A stretch of DNA of 64,000 bases from Grimontia kaedaensis (GCF_023746615.1 NZ_CP082276.1:620001-684000); one strand, 5' to 3'. Shown: positions 1 through 10,156, numbered from the stretch's first letter. Notes: generated from the sequence alone by a model not told the origin. Translations and numbers: made by a program.

Positions 1-1
1 T

Positions 2-1573
2 TGCTACCTGCCAAAAGGCGCTGTCAGTGCCACTTTAAATGGTCATTTCCCTGACTTGGAAGCGGGCATGTATATGGCATTTGAGGAAGTGATGGGGGCA
101 CGAAGTGGCAGTCAGGCTGACCGACAACTGTCGCACCGTCAGGTGGTTCTCATCACACAAGTGCAGGCATTTGATGTAGATGGTGAACCGCTCCTCGATC
201 CGGTGACAGAATCGCCCATTACTGAGATTGTTTGGCATGGCGCGGATGCCTTGCGTTTCCCTATGTGCATTTCATCAGAAACTTCCATTGAGGAAGGACG
301 CCGATACCTTGAACCCGTCACCGTTGCCCGGGGCAATATGGTGCTGGTGGATCATGGTCAAACGATCTCTGGCGAGCGTTTACCAGAAGTGCCACTGCCA
401 ACGCTGAGTTGGGCGCCGGGGCAGGGCATGCAAGCTGTTAGTGCGAAAGGAGCCAGCTGCGCAGAAGCCAATTGCGAGCAGGAACAGGCTGAAACCATCA
501 CCCCAAGATACCAGCCGACTCTCGCCAATCGTCCACTGACGTTTTCCCCTGACTATATGCTAGGCGCACCCGCGACGGAGCTTTTAAAAACACCTTCACC
601 GAGCGAAACATTCGCCAGTGTCTCTCTTGATGCTGATGATGGCGTGGAAGTGCGTCCCTATCACGTCGTTAGGGATATGCTCGCGGCAGACGATTCCTCC
701 TTGGTATTTACCACGGAAATCGAGCGTGATGGTACGGTGTCACTGCGTTTTGGTGACAACGTCTACGGTCGTCGTCCGTTGCCCGAAACCCGGTTTACAG
801 CCACCTATCGGGTGGGCGTTGGGTCAGCAGGTCACATCGGTGCGGACAAGCTCTACCATCTCGCTCTGCCTATTCCAGAAGTAATCGAAGTACGCAATGT
901 CACGCCCGGTGAAGGAGGGCGAAACCCAGAAACCAATGCGGAAATCAGAAAACGTGCGCCTTTCCTGTTCAAAACACAAGAGCGGGCAGTCACGCGGGAA
1001 GACTATCAAACGCTGGGTCGACGGGTGGCAGGTATTCAGGACGTCAGTTGTGCCTACATCCATACGGGTAGTTGGATGACGACCTTTGCCTTGCCCGATC
1101 CGGAAGACAGGGTAGAAGTGTCTGACACATTGCGAACCACGCTTCGTGACCATTACGAAAAATTCCGCCTCGCTGCCCATGATGTAGAAGTGTCGTCTCC
1201 GGTTTATGTTCCCCTTGAAGCGACGCTTCATGTTTGTGTTGCGCCGAATACGTCAAAATCCCATGTTCGCCAGCGCCTGTTAAAACTCTTCTCGTCAAAC
1301 CGTTCACCCGATGGGGCTTTGGGTTTGCTTCACCCCAATCGGTTCCGTGCTGGAGAAACGCTCCATCTCTCACCGTGGTTGGCTGCTGCTCAAAATGTGG
1401 AAGGAGTGATTGCAGCTAAAGTGACACGATTCCGTCGTTTTGGGGACCCAAGAACCAGTGGATTGGTAGACAGAAAGCTCGAATTCGGCCGCACTGAAAT
1501 CGCACGGATTGACAATGACATTAGTCATCCGGGCAATGGCGTGTTCCTTCTCGATATGGATGGAGGGCGTTGA
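2..1573 (+). CDS. Baseplate J-like protein of a phage-tail-like system (5' partial)
   Basis: The reading frame is open from base 2, so the start codon lies upstream of the window; about 523 C-terminal residues are visible. The product resembles the putative baseplate assembly proteins of contractile tail-like systems (TIGR02243 / baseplate J, gp6 type). Typical signatures are a 'LRFGDNVYGRRP' strand followed by 'TYRVGVGSAGHIG', then a Gly-rich 'VTPGEGGRNPET' turn and the conserved 'ERAVTREDYQTL' helix. In the family these form wedges that link the tail tube and sheath to the fibres. The stop codon is 1 base before the next start. No signal peptide can be assessed. The family call is good; whether the machine is an extracellular injection system or a tailocin cannot be decided from this end of the cluster. 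Confidence 0.8.
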   Translation, partial: CYLPKGAVSATLNGHFPDLEAGMYMAFEEVMGARSGSQADRQLSHRQVVLITQVQAFDVDGEPLLDPVTESPITEIVWHGADALRFPMCISSETSIEEGRRYLEPVTVARGNMVLVDHGQTISGERLPEVPLPTLSWAPGQGMQAVSAKGASCAEANCEQEQAETITPRYQPTLANRPLTFSPDYMLGAPATELLKTPSPSETFASVSLDADDGVEVRPYHVVRDMLAADDSSLVFTTEIERDGTVSLRFGDNVYGRRPLPETRFTATYRVGVGSAGHIGADKLYHLALPIPEVIEVRNVTPGEGGRNPETNAEIRKRAPFLFKTQERAVTREDYQTLGRRVAGIQDVSCAYIHTGSWMTTFALPDPEDRVEVSDTLRTTLRDHYEKFRLAAHDVEVSSPVYVPLEATLHVCVAPNTSKSHVRQRLLKLFSSNRSPDGALGLLHPNRFRAGETLHLSPWLAAAQNVEGVIAAKVTRFRRFGDPRTSGLVDRKLEFGRTEIARIDNDISHPGNGVFLLDMDGGR

Positions 1574-1574
1574 T

Positions 1575-4256
1575 ATGGCAAACCATGAATCACATTGTGG
1601 CGCTTGCAGCGGCATCGAGGTGCTGACACCGAAAGCACCACAAAATACCCAAGGCTTATCCCGAATCGGTTATCGAAGCGGAGAATACCAAGATTTTTAC
1701 GCCAGCATGACCGCGAGACTCTCTTCTGCCAAACATGGTGCTTTGGGTGTACTGACTTCCCGCGATTCTGGCGATTTTTCTTTGGCACTTATTGACGCCT
1801 GGGCCGCCAGTTGTGATGTGCTGACCTTCTACAACGAAATGTGGCTAAACGAAGCCTACGTTAACACCGCGATGGAAACCGGTTCACTTCATGAAATGGC
1901 GATGCTGATTGACTATGCGCCTCATCCTGGCGCAGCAGCGACAGCAGATCTGGCTTTCACCATCGCTGCGGGTGAAGGAATACCGGAAGAAATCACAGTG
2001 CCTGCAGGCACCAAAGTGCAGAGTACGCCGGGGCAAGACGAAAAGCCGGTTATCTACGAAACGCTGGAAGACCTGACAGCGCGGGCAGCTTGGAATGCGA
2101 TGCGCCCGAAACTCACTGCGCCACACCCATTGACGGCAAGCACGACTCGTATTCCTTTGCCGGGTACCAATCTTAATTTGAAACCGGGCGACGCCGTGTT
2201 TTTTGTTTCTGACGATGAGCAACAGGTTTTTGCCACCATCAACGCGGTGACGCCTGTGTTGGCCGACATTGCCATAGACCCAGATGCGAAAGATCTTACC
2301 TTGCTGGACATATCGCCAGTCGGTGAAGGGCCATTAGTTACAGCTCATTCCGGCGCGACGGGCTCCATCACCACAGTATTTGCTGCTGAAGCGGGAGGGT
2401 ATGTAGACAAGTCCATCAAGGGGAAAGAGCTTCGCACCGTGTTGATGGAAGAAAAAACCAGTGAAAAAGCCTTCTTTTCCGCGTTGGCGGCACAATCCAA
2501 AACCGTCAGACAGGTTCAGGTATTCCGCACCAAAGCGGGGATTTTCGGCCACGCTGCGCCGCCTCTCGATACGCTCCACTATTCGTTGACGGGGACATCG
2601 CCTGTTTACAAGAAAAGTGGCAGTGATGTGATTGTCGAAGACGTTGTTTCTGGCCCTTACGCCGGGTTGGAAGACGCTCAGTGGGCGGATGGCAAACTGG
2701 AGGTGATGGATGAAAACGCCAATCGCGTTTATCTGGAACGTGCAGTGTCTGAAATCAGCAAAGGCGGCACGGTTGTTCTGAAAGACGGGAGGAAATGGTC
2801 GCGCTATAACGTGACAGACACTGCCGAAACCTCTGCTTCATTCTTTTCTGTCACAGGTAAAAGCTCGCGTTTAACGCTCAACAATGATGATCACTTTGAT
2901 GATCTATCCATCCGTGGAACCACGTGTTTTGGTGCCAGCGAATGGATTGATATTGCTGATCCGCCTATCACTGCGCCAATGGATGAAAACAGTATTTCGT
3001 TGGAGCTGAACAGTCTGTTTACTGCAGAAGAAGGACGAAAAGTTGTTCTGAAGGGTCAAGCGGATGGGTTCGGGGAAGAGCCTGTGGTGACGACACAGAT
3101 AATCCAATCTATCACGCATGAAAACAGCACATCTACACTAACGTTCTCCGCGCCGATTGGCGTTGCCTATTTACCACAAAGCTTGCGCATCCACGCTAAC
3201 GTAGCCTATGCAACACAAGGTGAGTCGGTGGCAGAAGTGCTGGGTGATGGCAGTGCGACGCCGCATCTTGCCTTCACTGCCAAACAAACGCCCCAAACCT
3301 TTGTGCCGGCAGCAACGGCGACAGGCGTGAAACCAACGATGGAAATCCGCGTTAACAAGATCCTGTGGAAGCAAGTGCCGCACTTCCTCGATGCTTCACC
3401 AACAGATCGGGTTTACACATTACGCATCGATGAAAACGGCTACAGCCATGTGGCGTTTGGTGATGGTGTGTTGGGGGCGATGCCGGGCAAAGGGCAACAA
3501 AATATTCGAGCCAGCTACCGTAAAACCTTGGGTTTGGAAGGCAGGGTGAAAGCAGGGCAACTTAATCTACTCATGTCCCAGCCCTTGGGTTTGCAGGGCG
3601 TAAACAATTTACTTGATGCGGAAGGTGGGGCTGACCCAGAAAGCTTCGATGAAATCCGCGTCAGTGCGCCGCTTTCCTGCCGAACCTTAGGGCGGGTAGT
3701 TTCCCTGACAGACTACGCCGATTTTTCCCGCGCCTATGGCGGCATCGCCAAGGCGACATCGCAATGGCTTCATCTGAGCAGTGGGCCTCAAGTCGTGGTC
3801 ACCGTGGCGGCAGAAGCAGGCGCTCAAGTACCGGAAGGTGGCGATTTACACGATGCCTTAACGGAAGCGTTGGTGGCAGCTGGTGATCCATTTGCACGTT
3901 TTGTCTTGCGCAGTTTCAGGCAAACGTTTTTCCGTCTAGGCATAAAAATCAAAGTCAACGAAGACTATCTTGCTGATGATGTGATTTCCCGTACGGAAAG
4001 CCAGCTCCGGGACTCGCTTTCCTTTGAAGCTCGCGATTTCGGCCAACCGGTTTTTGCCAGTGAAATAGTAGCTTTGCTCCACAAAGTAGATGGCATAGAT
4101 GCAGTGGTGGTTGACAGACTCTACACCGGAAACACGCCGACACGTCATGACGTTATTGCCGCTCCCGTTGCCGAAATAGTCTCGGGGGAAGTCGTAGGTG
4201 CCACGATATTAAGCCTACACCCTGAAGCGCTTGATTTTATGGAGGCCAGCTTATGA
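1575..4256 (+). CDS. Second baseplate J-like wedge protein
   Basis: An 893-aa protein starting at the ATG at 1575, chosen because a GGAGGG ribosome site sits 8 bases upstream and the preceding stop is adjacent; upstream in-frame starts lie inside the previous gene. It repeats the architecture of its neighbour: 'VAFGDGVLGAMPGKGQQ' near residue 635, 'ASYRKTLGLEGRVKAGQ', and an Asp/Glu-Gly-Gly turn 'DAEGGADPESFDEIR' followed by 'TLGRVVSLTDYADFSRAYGG'. The Cys pair in 'HCGACSG' at residues 7-10 is unusual for the family. The N-terminal half (residues about 20-600) has no recognised domain beyond beta-rich composition. It overlaps the next gene by 4 bases (ATGA), indicating translational coupling. 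Function as a second baseplate wedge is inferred from family and context. Confidence 0.78.
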   Translation: MANHESHCGACSGIEVLTPKAPQNTQGLSRIGYRSGEYQDFYASMTARLSSAKHGALGVLTSRDSGDFSLALIDAWAASCDVLTFYNEMWLNEAYVNTAMETGSLHEMAMLIDYAPHPGAAATADLAFTIAAGEGIPEEITVPAGTKVQSTPGQDEKPVIYETLEDLTARAAWNAMRPKLTAPHPLTASTTRIPLPGTNLNLKPGDAVFFVSDDEQQVFATINAVTPVLADIAIDPDAKDLTLLDISPVGEGPLVTAHSGATGSITTVFAAEAGGYVDKSIKGKELRTVLMEEKTSEKAFFSALAAQSKTVRQVQVFRTKAGIFGHAAPPLDTLHYSLTGTSPVYKKSGSDVIVEDVVSGPYAGLEDAQWADGKLEVMDENANRVYLERAVSEISKGGTVVLKDGRKWSRYNVTDTAETSASFFSVTGKSSRLTLNNDDHFDDLSIRGTTCFGASEWIDIADPPITAPMDENSISLELNSLFTAEEGRKVVLKGQADGFGEEPVVTTQIIQSITHENSTSTLTFSAPIGVAYLPQSLRIHANVAYATQGESVAEVLGDGSATPHLAFTAKQTPQTFVPAATATGVKPTMEIRVNKILWKQVPHFLDASPTDRVYTLRIDENGYSHVAFGDGVLGAMPGKGQQNIRASYRKTLGLEGRVKAGQLNLLMSQPLGLQGVNNLLDAEGGADPESFDEIRVSAPLSCRTLGRVVSLTDYADFSRAYGGIAKATSQWLHLSSGPQVVVTVAAEAGAQVPEGGDLHDALTEALVAAGDPFARFVLRSFRQTFFRLGIKIKVNEDYLADDVISRTESQLRDSLSFEARDFGQPVFASEIVALLHKVDGIDAVVVDRLYTGNTPTRHDVIAAPVAEIVSGEVVGATILSLHPEALDFMEASL

Positions 4257-6337
4257 GTAGCTTGTCACCGGAATCCATATACAACCTCTTGCCAGAGGTT
4301 TACCGTCGGCGTGACGAAGAGCAGGGCTATCCGCTCAAAGCGCTGATGGAAATATTGGCTGAGCAGGCAGCCATCGTGAAGCATGATATCGACAGACTTT
4401 ACGATAACCAGTTTATTGAAACCTGTGACGAATGGGCGGCTCCGTATTTGGGCGAGTTGGTGGGTTATCGGTATGGTCCGGAGATTCCCGGTGTCAGCCA
4501 ACGCGCGTCTGCTGCCAATCAGATTCGCATCACCCGTCGTCGCGGTGTTGCCTTAGCCTTAGAGCAACTGGCGACAGACACCACACGTTATCCCGCCAGA
4601 GTAGTGGAATTCTTCCGCTTGCTGTCGAGACCTGAGCATTTGGCAGCACTTCGTCCAAACAATCACTACACCTTGGATGTGAGAAACAGCGTCAAGTGCG
4701 AATCCATCGGCACAGCCTTTGATTCTGCCAGCTATAGCACCGCAGTAGGTCGAATCAGTCAGGGTGAAGGGCTACATCATTTCCGGAATGTCGGTGTATT
4801 CATGTGGCGTCTCGCTCATCATCGTCAATCCATTGTGCCTGCTTATCAGGTGGATGCGCGACGCTACCTGTTCAATCCGCTGGGGTGCAATACTCAATTG
4901 TTCAATCAGCCTATCCCAGAGCCAAATATCAATCATCTCGCCGAAGAAGAAAACCTGCCTGTGGCGCTGAAACGAAGAAGCGTTGCAGGTTCGCGTTTGG
5001 CAACTTTTTATCCTCATGCTTTTGCCGTGGTGATTGACGGAATTTTGCAGACGGCTGATCAACTACAAATCTGCAATTTGAGTGATGACGGCGCTGACTG
5101 GGCGCATTCGCCAGTCGATCGTATTTCCGTTGATCCTGAGTTAGGCAGGCTATCACTTCCGACCTCAATACCCGTGCCGGACACCGTCGAAGTGACCTAC
5201 CACTATGGCGCAGCCGCAGATATTGGTGGAGGGTCTTACCCTAGAAGCGAAGGCTTTATCGTCTTCAATACGCCATCCCAAGAGATTGGTGAAGGCGAAG
5301 CCATTCAGCCTGCGCTGGATCTGATTCAAAACGGCGGTGTTGCCGAGATTGGTGTTTCCCATGTGTTCACCGAAGCGCTTAATGTATCGGTCAATGCCGA
5401 CCAAACATTGTCGTTGCGTGCTGCTGATGGGCATCGCGCCTTTGTTGAGCTTGATGGCGATGACATGACACTCATCGGCGGTGAAGAAGCAGAGATTGTC
5501 CTTGATGGATTAGTGGTAACAGGTGGACGTTTGCTGATCCCCGATACTGGCGACAACGCACTTCGCCGTTTGGTGCTGCGCAATGTCACGCTTGTGCCGG
5601 GGCTTTCGTTGAACGTTGACGGAGAGCCGACTTCGCCAGAGCAGCCTTCGCTGGTGGTTGAAATTCCCAATGTGACTGTTGAAATTGAACGTTCCATTAT
5701 CGGCGGAATTCGCACTGTAGAAGGCGCGTCTGTCACGATAAAAGACAGCATTCTGGACGCCACATCCAATTCGCGAACAGCTTTCGCTTCGCTTGATGGT
5801 GCCAGTCATGGCGGTGTGCTGACACTTTGCGAAACCACCGTGATTGGTAAAATAGGTGCCCGCTCATTTCCCTTGATTTCCAACAGTATTCTGGAAGCGG
5901 CGTTGGCGGAAGGTGACGATTGGACAGCGCCAGTCTGGGCACTTCAACGACAGACGGGCTGTGCGAGATTTTCCTTTATTCCGCCAGATTCGCGAGTGCC
6001 ACGTCAGCATCGTTGCCAGCCACAGTTTGCAGCATCAAAAGCAGTGGAGGCAGCAGAAGCAAGATACCCTGCGCTTTCCGACTCGGCGAGAACCCATATT
6101 ATTCGCGGTGTTCGCGCACGTGTTGCGCCTGCGTTTACGTCCACCCGATACAACGACCCTGCCTATGGTCAATTGTTGCTTTCTGCTCCTGAGGAAATTC
6201 GTCGCAGCGCGGACAGTGGCAGTGAAATGGGCGTTTATCACCACCTCTATCACCCGCAGCGGCACAATGCTTTGCTGTTTCGTCTCAATGAATTTCTACC
6301 CATCGGCCTTGATGCGGGCTTGATCTATGTGACCTGA
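4253..6337 (+). CDS. Tail protein I-like baseplate protein with beta-helical body
   Basis: A 694-aa protein whose first about 110 residues ('LSPESIYNLLPEVYRRRD', 'CDEWAAPYLGELVGYR') match the phage tail protein I/TIGR02242-type baseplate domain that follows J-like proteins in tail clusters. A middle region (about residues 110-350) is of unknown fold. Residues about 350-560 show repeated short strands ('LVVTGGRLLIPD', 'LVLRNVTLVPG', 'IERSIIGGIRTVEGASVTIKDSILDA') typical of a right-handed beta-helix. The C-terminus 'FRLNEFLPIGLDAGLIYVT' resembles the end of related tail proteins. The start overlaps the upstream stop. Fusion of a baseplate domain to a helix body suggests a wedge-to-fibre connector. 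That role is inferred. Confidence 0.72.
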   Translation: MSSLSPESIYNLLPEVYRRRDEEQGYPLKALMEILAEQAAIVKHDIDRLYDNQFIETCDEWAAPYLGELVGYRYGPEIPGVSQRASAANQIRITRRRGVALALEQLATDTTRYPARVVEFFRLLSRPEHLAALRPNNHYTLDVRNSVKCESIGTAFDSASYSTAVGRISQGEGLHHFRNVGVFMWRLAHHRQSIVPAYQVDARRYLFNPLGCNTQLFNQPIPEPNINHLAEEENLPVALKRRSVAGSRLATFYPHAFAVVIDGILQTADQLQICNLSDDGADWAHSPVDRISVDPELGRLSLPTSIPVPDTVEVTYHYGAAADIGGGSYPRSEGFIVFNTPSQEIGEGEAIQPALDLIQNGGVAEIGVSHVFTEALNVSVNADQTLSLRAADGHRAFVELDGDDMTLIGGEEAEIVLDGLVVTGGRLLIPDTGDNALRRLVLRNVTLVPGLSLNVDGEPTSPEQPSLVVEIPNVTVEIERSIIGGIRTVEGASVTIKDSILDATSNSRTAFASLDGASHGGVLTLCETTVIGKIGARSFPLISNSILEAALAEGDDWTAPVWALQRQTGCARFSFIPPDSRVPRQHRCQPQFAASKAVEAAEARYPALSDSARTHIIRGVRARVAPAFTSTRYNDPAYGQLLLSAPEEIRRSADSGSEMGVYHHLYHPQRHNALLFRLNEFLPIGLDAGLIYVT

Positions 6338-6347
6338 GGAGGAACTC

Positions 6348-9300
6348 ATGGCTATAGATATTTCAGGAAAAACGTTTGACCCACGCCATAACTACTCCGA
6401 ACTGGTGTCAATGCAGGGAAGAGTGGTGTCGGATACGCCACTCAATGAAGGTGCGGCGATTGTGGATCGACGCTTTCGTGCAGAAACCATCGATTTAGCG
6501 GGATTCAGCGGATATCCGGCTCATCTCCCAGAAAGTTTCCGGGTAGAAATCTCGGGTGGAGAATTGCTGATCCACCCCGGCCGCTATTATGTCGATGGCC
6601 TAATGGCGGAAAACTTCGGTCACGGGGAACACAACTTCTATCTGCCATTGGAAGAGTTGCGGAGCTCAGAACCTGTCCCTTTTGACTCGCAGCCTTATCT
6701 TCCCATTATGGAACCGCTTGAACTGGAAGATGGTCGCTATTTGGCCTTTTTGGACGTTTGGAAACGTCCGGTCACGTTTCTTGAAGATCCAGAACTCATC
6801 GACCCCGCTATTGGCGTAGATACCAGCGCACGGGTGCAAACCGTTTGGCAGGTAAAACTTTTCGCTGTGGATGACGGTGTCACCTGCAATACCGATGATG
6901 AAGATATTGAAGGATGGGAAGCGTTTACTGAACCTTCTTCTGCACGTCTTTCTACCCGAGCAAACCCAGCATCAGCGGTCGATGATCCTTGCTTACTACC
7001 ACCAGAAGGCGGTTATCGAGGTTTGGAAAACCGCACTTACATGGTGGCCGTGCATGACACTAATGAAGATGAAGTGCCACTGCTGAAATGGTCCCGAGTT
7101 AATGGTGCGTTTGCCGGACGAATCCTCGCACAACCTGCAAACAATACCCTGACGTTAGAGCAGGTAGCGAAAGACGATTACCTCAGATTCAACGCGGGAG
7201 ATTGGGCTGAAATAACGGATGATGTGCGAGTGCTGGAAGGTAACCCTGGCACCATGGTGCAAATCCTTTCTGTGAATGATGCGACCAATACCGTTGTACT
7301 CACAAACCCCTTAGGTGTTGGCGAAATTATGCTGATGCCCGCATCGAATGCCGCTAATCAGTCTATTCATCCAATACTGCGCCGCTGGGATCAATCTGGT
7401 GTGGTTTTGGACACTGACGGTAATGAAATCGTTAATCTGGATGCGCCAGGAAGTGATGGCTTAATCCCAGCACCAGAAGGCACATTCATCGCTTTGGAAG
7501 ATGGCGTGGAAGTGGCTATCTCGCTGGAAGGTGGCGCCGGAGAATACCATGTCAGCGATAACTGGAGCTTCATTACCCGCTATGCAGACAGCTCGGTAGA
7601 AACGCTGACAGAAGCGCCTCCTCAGGCCTTTCATCACCACTACTGCCGACTGGCGGTTCTGGATGTACTGGGAGGAGAGTTTGTTGAGCCGATTTTTCAG
7701 GACTGCCGTGACCCGATTGGCACAGCTGGCTGCTGCACCGTGGTGGTTCGTCCGGGCGAAGATATTCAAGCCGCGTTGGATAGTCTCTCCCCAGAATTTG
7801 GTGGTTGCGTGTGCCTGAAAGTGGGTGTTCATACCATTCGTCGAGCGCTTCGAATACGTTATCCCAATGTGACGATACATGGGGAAAGCCATGGCGCACA
7901 AATCAGAAATTTGTCGGGAGAATCCGCCATTACAGTGCAATCTGAAGATGGTAGTGCACTCAGTGGCATTCACCTCTCAACGATAACTATTCTTAACGAG
8001 GGAGCGACGAAAAAGCCTGAAGGCATTATTTCATTGAGAACCGTTCAGGATAGCTTGGTCGAAGATTGCGTGATGTTGACACTCGAAGATAGTAACCAGT
8101 CAAGTCATCACCCTGGAGTAGGTTTGTTTGACTGTCAGCGTATCAGGGTCAGTCATTGCCAGCTGGAAGGTTCTCCGTTTGGAGTCTGGATTGATGATGG
8201 TGGGGAAGACATCACCATCAACAACAACGTCATTCGTTTCAATGCAAAGCAATCGCCCGGTTTGATTGGCATCGCTGTCGCCAAAATCACAGGAAGGGCG
8301 CGAATCACTGACAATGACATTCATGGGTTTGCCCATGGTGTTGTGATAAATAACCAACCTACAGGCCCTGCATTCTCAACGGCTGCATACAGTGAAGTGA
8401 AAGGCAATCGGATAACACTGAGCCGCCTGGCAAGTCACATGGATGCGGTAGCTATCGAGTGTCAGTGCGCTTACGGAATAGTGTCGGAAAACCAGATCCT
8501 CCTCTTAGCGGAAGACAGCACGGGTGTGATGGTAGGTGGTGTTGGCACTCTGATCGAACGTAACCGGATTCAAACTGAAGAGCAGGTTGAAACCCAAGTG
8601 GCGGTCTTGGTTGGTAGTGAGGATGACGATCTCCTTACTGGTGGCATTACGGTGGCGCAAAACTGGTTTCACGGTTGTCGCGGCGGTGTGGTTGCTGAGA
8701 ATGTGATAGGGCTTCGAATCGTTAATAACGACATATTTGGTGATAGCGGCGAAGAGCTGGCGGTGTCCGTGACGGGTTGCACTGTAGTCAGGATCGAAAG
8801 CAACACCATGGTGTCGGCTGCTTTGGCAGTGTTTACTAGCGAATGTGAAGACGTTCAAATCAACAGCAATCAAATCCACGATGATGCCGCTGCCATTGCC
8901 TGTGAACGCAGTGTGCGTGTTGATATCACTAATAATCAAATTGCCAACTGTACCCACGGCGGGATAGTCGTTCTTCTGTGTATCGCGCGAGCTGGCATTA
9001 TTGGAAATCGGCTGAATTATGTCGGCGTATCTGGTGCCAGTATTTTTGCTTCATCGATCATGAGCCTGTTCCACCTCGGCGAGTGTCATATTGAATCCAA
9101 CGAAGTGCTGAATACTGGCGTTGGGCGAGACGAAATGGTGAACCAACAAAGAACCGTGGGCATCGGAGCGCTGTATGTGCTTGAAGCCCGAGTGGAAAGC
9201 AATCTGGTTTCCTATTCTGATTTGCTGATACGGGAACGTGTTTTGGAAGACCGCGCCTTGTTAATGCAAGGATTAATGGAAATTTCATTCCCTTTTGGCG

Positions 9301-9683
9301 ACAGACGCGTGGTGTTTCTTGGCTATGCCTGTCAGGTAGCCAACAATAAATTCCTTGGCCGTGGTGCTGACACCTTGGTAGAAATCCTTTCAAACAGATT
9401 GAACGACAATATTCGTGTTCGTTTTGAACGTGTCCTGTTCAACAACAACTTCATTGAGCACGTCGGAAACAACGACGACAACATCGCGAACGGCGCGACA
9501 GTCATCCTCAATGGCAGTCAGGCCTCTGTGATGGGTAACCACGTCAAATCCGGTACTTTCTTCCTTCCCTCGTTCAACTTCAACGGTATGGAAGGGCCTT
9601 TTATTGGCAATGTCGTCCGCGGCTCTATCATCAATCACCCTGAATTCCCTGCGCCTGAGTCTGGCTTTAACACTCAGGCATAA
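6348..9683 (+). CDS. DUF6519 / right-handed beta-helix tail-associated protein
   Basis: A 1111-aa protein preceded by an AGGAGG site. The N-terminus ('DISGKTFDPRHNYSELVSMQGRVV...' region, residues 1-60) has the DUF6519 signature found at the front of tail-associated beta-helix proteins. Residues about 460-1080 contain pectate-lyase/NosD-like coils with many Asn-Asn/Asp ladders ('ITINNNVIRF', 'ARITDNDIHGF', 'LRIVNNDIFGD', 'VQINSNQIHDD', 'VDITNNQIANC'), one rung roughly every 20-25 residues. A CCTVVV motif and several Cys pairs occur around residues 460-490. No signal peptide is present, as expected for an assembled tail component. It may be the fibre or the receptor-binding/enzymatic tip. Polysaccharide lyase activity is possible, but no catalytic residues can be assigned. 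Confidence 0.7.
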   Translation: MAIDISGKTFDPRHNYSELVSMQGRVVSDTPLNEGAAIVDRRFRAETIDLAGFSGYPAHLPESFRVEISGGELLIHPGRYYVDGLMAENFGHGEHNFYLPLEELRSSEPVPFDSQPYLPIMEPLELEDGRYLAFLDVWKRPVTFLEDPELIDPAIGVDTSARVQTVWQVKLFAVDDGVTCNTDDEDIEGWEAFTEPSSARLSTRANPASAVDDPCLLPPEGGYRGLENRTYMVAVHDTNEDEVPLLKWSRVNGAFAGRILAQPANNTLTLEQVAKDDYLRFNAGDWAEITDDVRVLEGNPGTMVQILSVNDATNTVVLTNPLGVGEIMLMPASNAANQSIHPILRRWDQSGVVLDTDGNEIVNLDAPGSDGLIPAPEGTFIALEDGVEVAISLEGGAGEYHVSDNWSFITRYADSSVETLTEAPPQAFHHHYCRLAVLDVLGGEFVEPIFQDCRDPIGTAGCCTVVVRPGEDIQAALDSLSPEFGGCVCLKVGVHTIRRALRIRYPNVTIHGESHGAQIRNLSGESAITVQSEDGSALSGIHLSTITILNEGATKKPEGIISLRTVQDSLVEDCVMLTLEDSNQSSHHPGVGLFDCQRIRVSHCQLEGSPFGVWIDDGGEDITINNNVIRFNAKQSPGLIGIAVAKITGRARITDNDIHGFAHGVVINNQPTGPAFSTAAYSEVKGNRITLSRLASHMDAVAIECQCAYGIVSENQILLLAEDSTGVMVGGVGTLIERNRIQTEEQVETQVAVLVGSEDDDLLTGGITVAQNWFHGCRGGVVAENVIGLRIVNNDIFGDSGEELAVSVTGCTVVRIESNTMVSAALAVFTSECEDVQINSNQIHDDAAAIACERSVRVDITNNQIANCTHGGIVVLLCIARAGIIGNRLNYVGVSGASIFASSIMSLFHLGECHIESNEVLNTGVGRDEMVNQQRTVGIGALYVLEARVESNLVSYSDLLIRERVLEDRALLMQGLMEISFPFGDRRVVFLGYACQVANNKFLGRGADTLVEILSNRLNDNIRVRFERVLFNNNFIEHVGNNDDNIANGATVILNGSQASVMGNHVKSGTFFLPSFNFNGMEGPFIGNVVRGSIINHPEFPAPESGFNTQA

Positions 9684-9698
9684 CCAAGGAGCGAAATC

Positions 9699-10109
9699 AT
9701 GGCAAAGGCAAGCACAGTATTGAAAAAACACCTTTCGCTCATCAGCGAAATGGAAAAGGCGGGTCAACCGAATAACGTGAAAAATCCGGTAGTGAAAACC
9801 CGCACTGCCGCTGCGGCCAAAAAGGCAAAGGTTGAAAGTCGTATCAAAGAGCTGGAAGAACAACGCGCAGCGTTCAATAAGAAAATGGATGAAGCGATAA
9901 CGCGAGAGAAAAAACAGCTCATTGAGATAGAGCGGTTCGAAAAGATGGTCGCGGAGCCAGAAGAACCCAAAACCGAAGAAAAGCCGAAAACAAAACCCAA
10001 GCCTCGCACACCAAGAACACCCAAGGTAAATACCGAGGCCGTGCTAAAAGCAACAACGAAGAGAAAGGTTTCACCGGCTACGCCGAAAAGAAGACCGACG
10101 AAGAAGTGA
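9699..10109 (+). CDS. Small Lys/Pro-rich coiled-coil protein of the tail cluster
   Basis: A 136-aa, very basic protein with an AAGGA site upstream, 15 bases after the beta-helix gene. Residues about 40-85 ('KVESRIKELEEQRAAFNKKMDEAITREKK') are heptad-like and charged, consistent with a coiled coil. Residues 85-136 are a low-complexity Glu/Lys/Pro/Thr tail ('KTKPKPRTPRTPK') that is probably disordered. No family is recognised. As the last gene before a terminator it is probably co-transcribed with the tail genes; a chaperone or linker role is only a guess. Confidence 0.6.
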   Translation: MAKASTVLKKHLSLISEMEKAGQPNNVKNPVVKTRTAAAAKKAKVESRIKELEEQRAAFNKKMDEAITREKKQLIEIERFEKMVAEPEEPKTEEKPKTKPKPRTPRTPKVNTEAVLKATTKRKVSPATPKRRPTKK

Positions 10110-10156
10110 TAATTAAAAGCCTTTCGAAATGGTTTGATTCAGAGGGTTACGTGCAA

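Noticed and set aside
824..1231. Long minus-strand frames inside the tail genes (also 5326-5769, 7461-7973, 8505-8957)
   Set aside because: All are antisense to well-supported genes and show no family signatures or ribosome sites.
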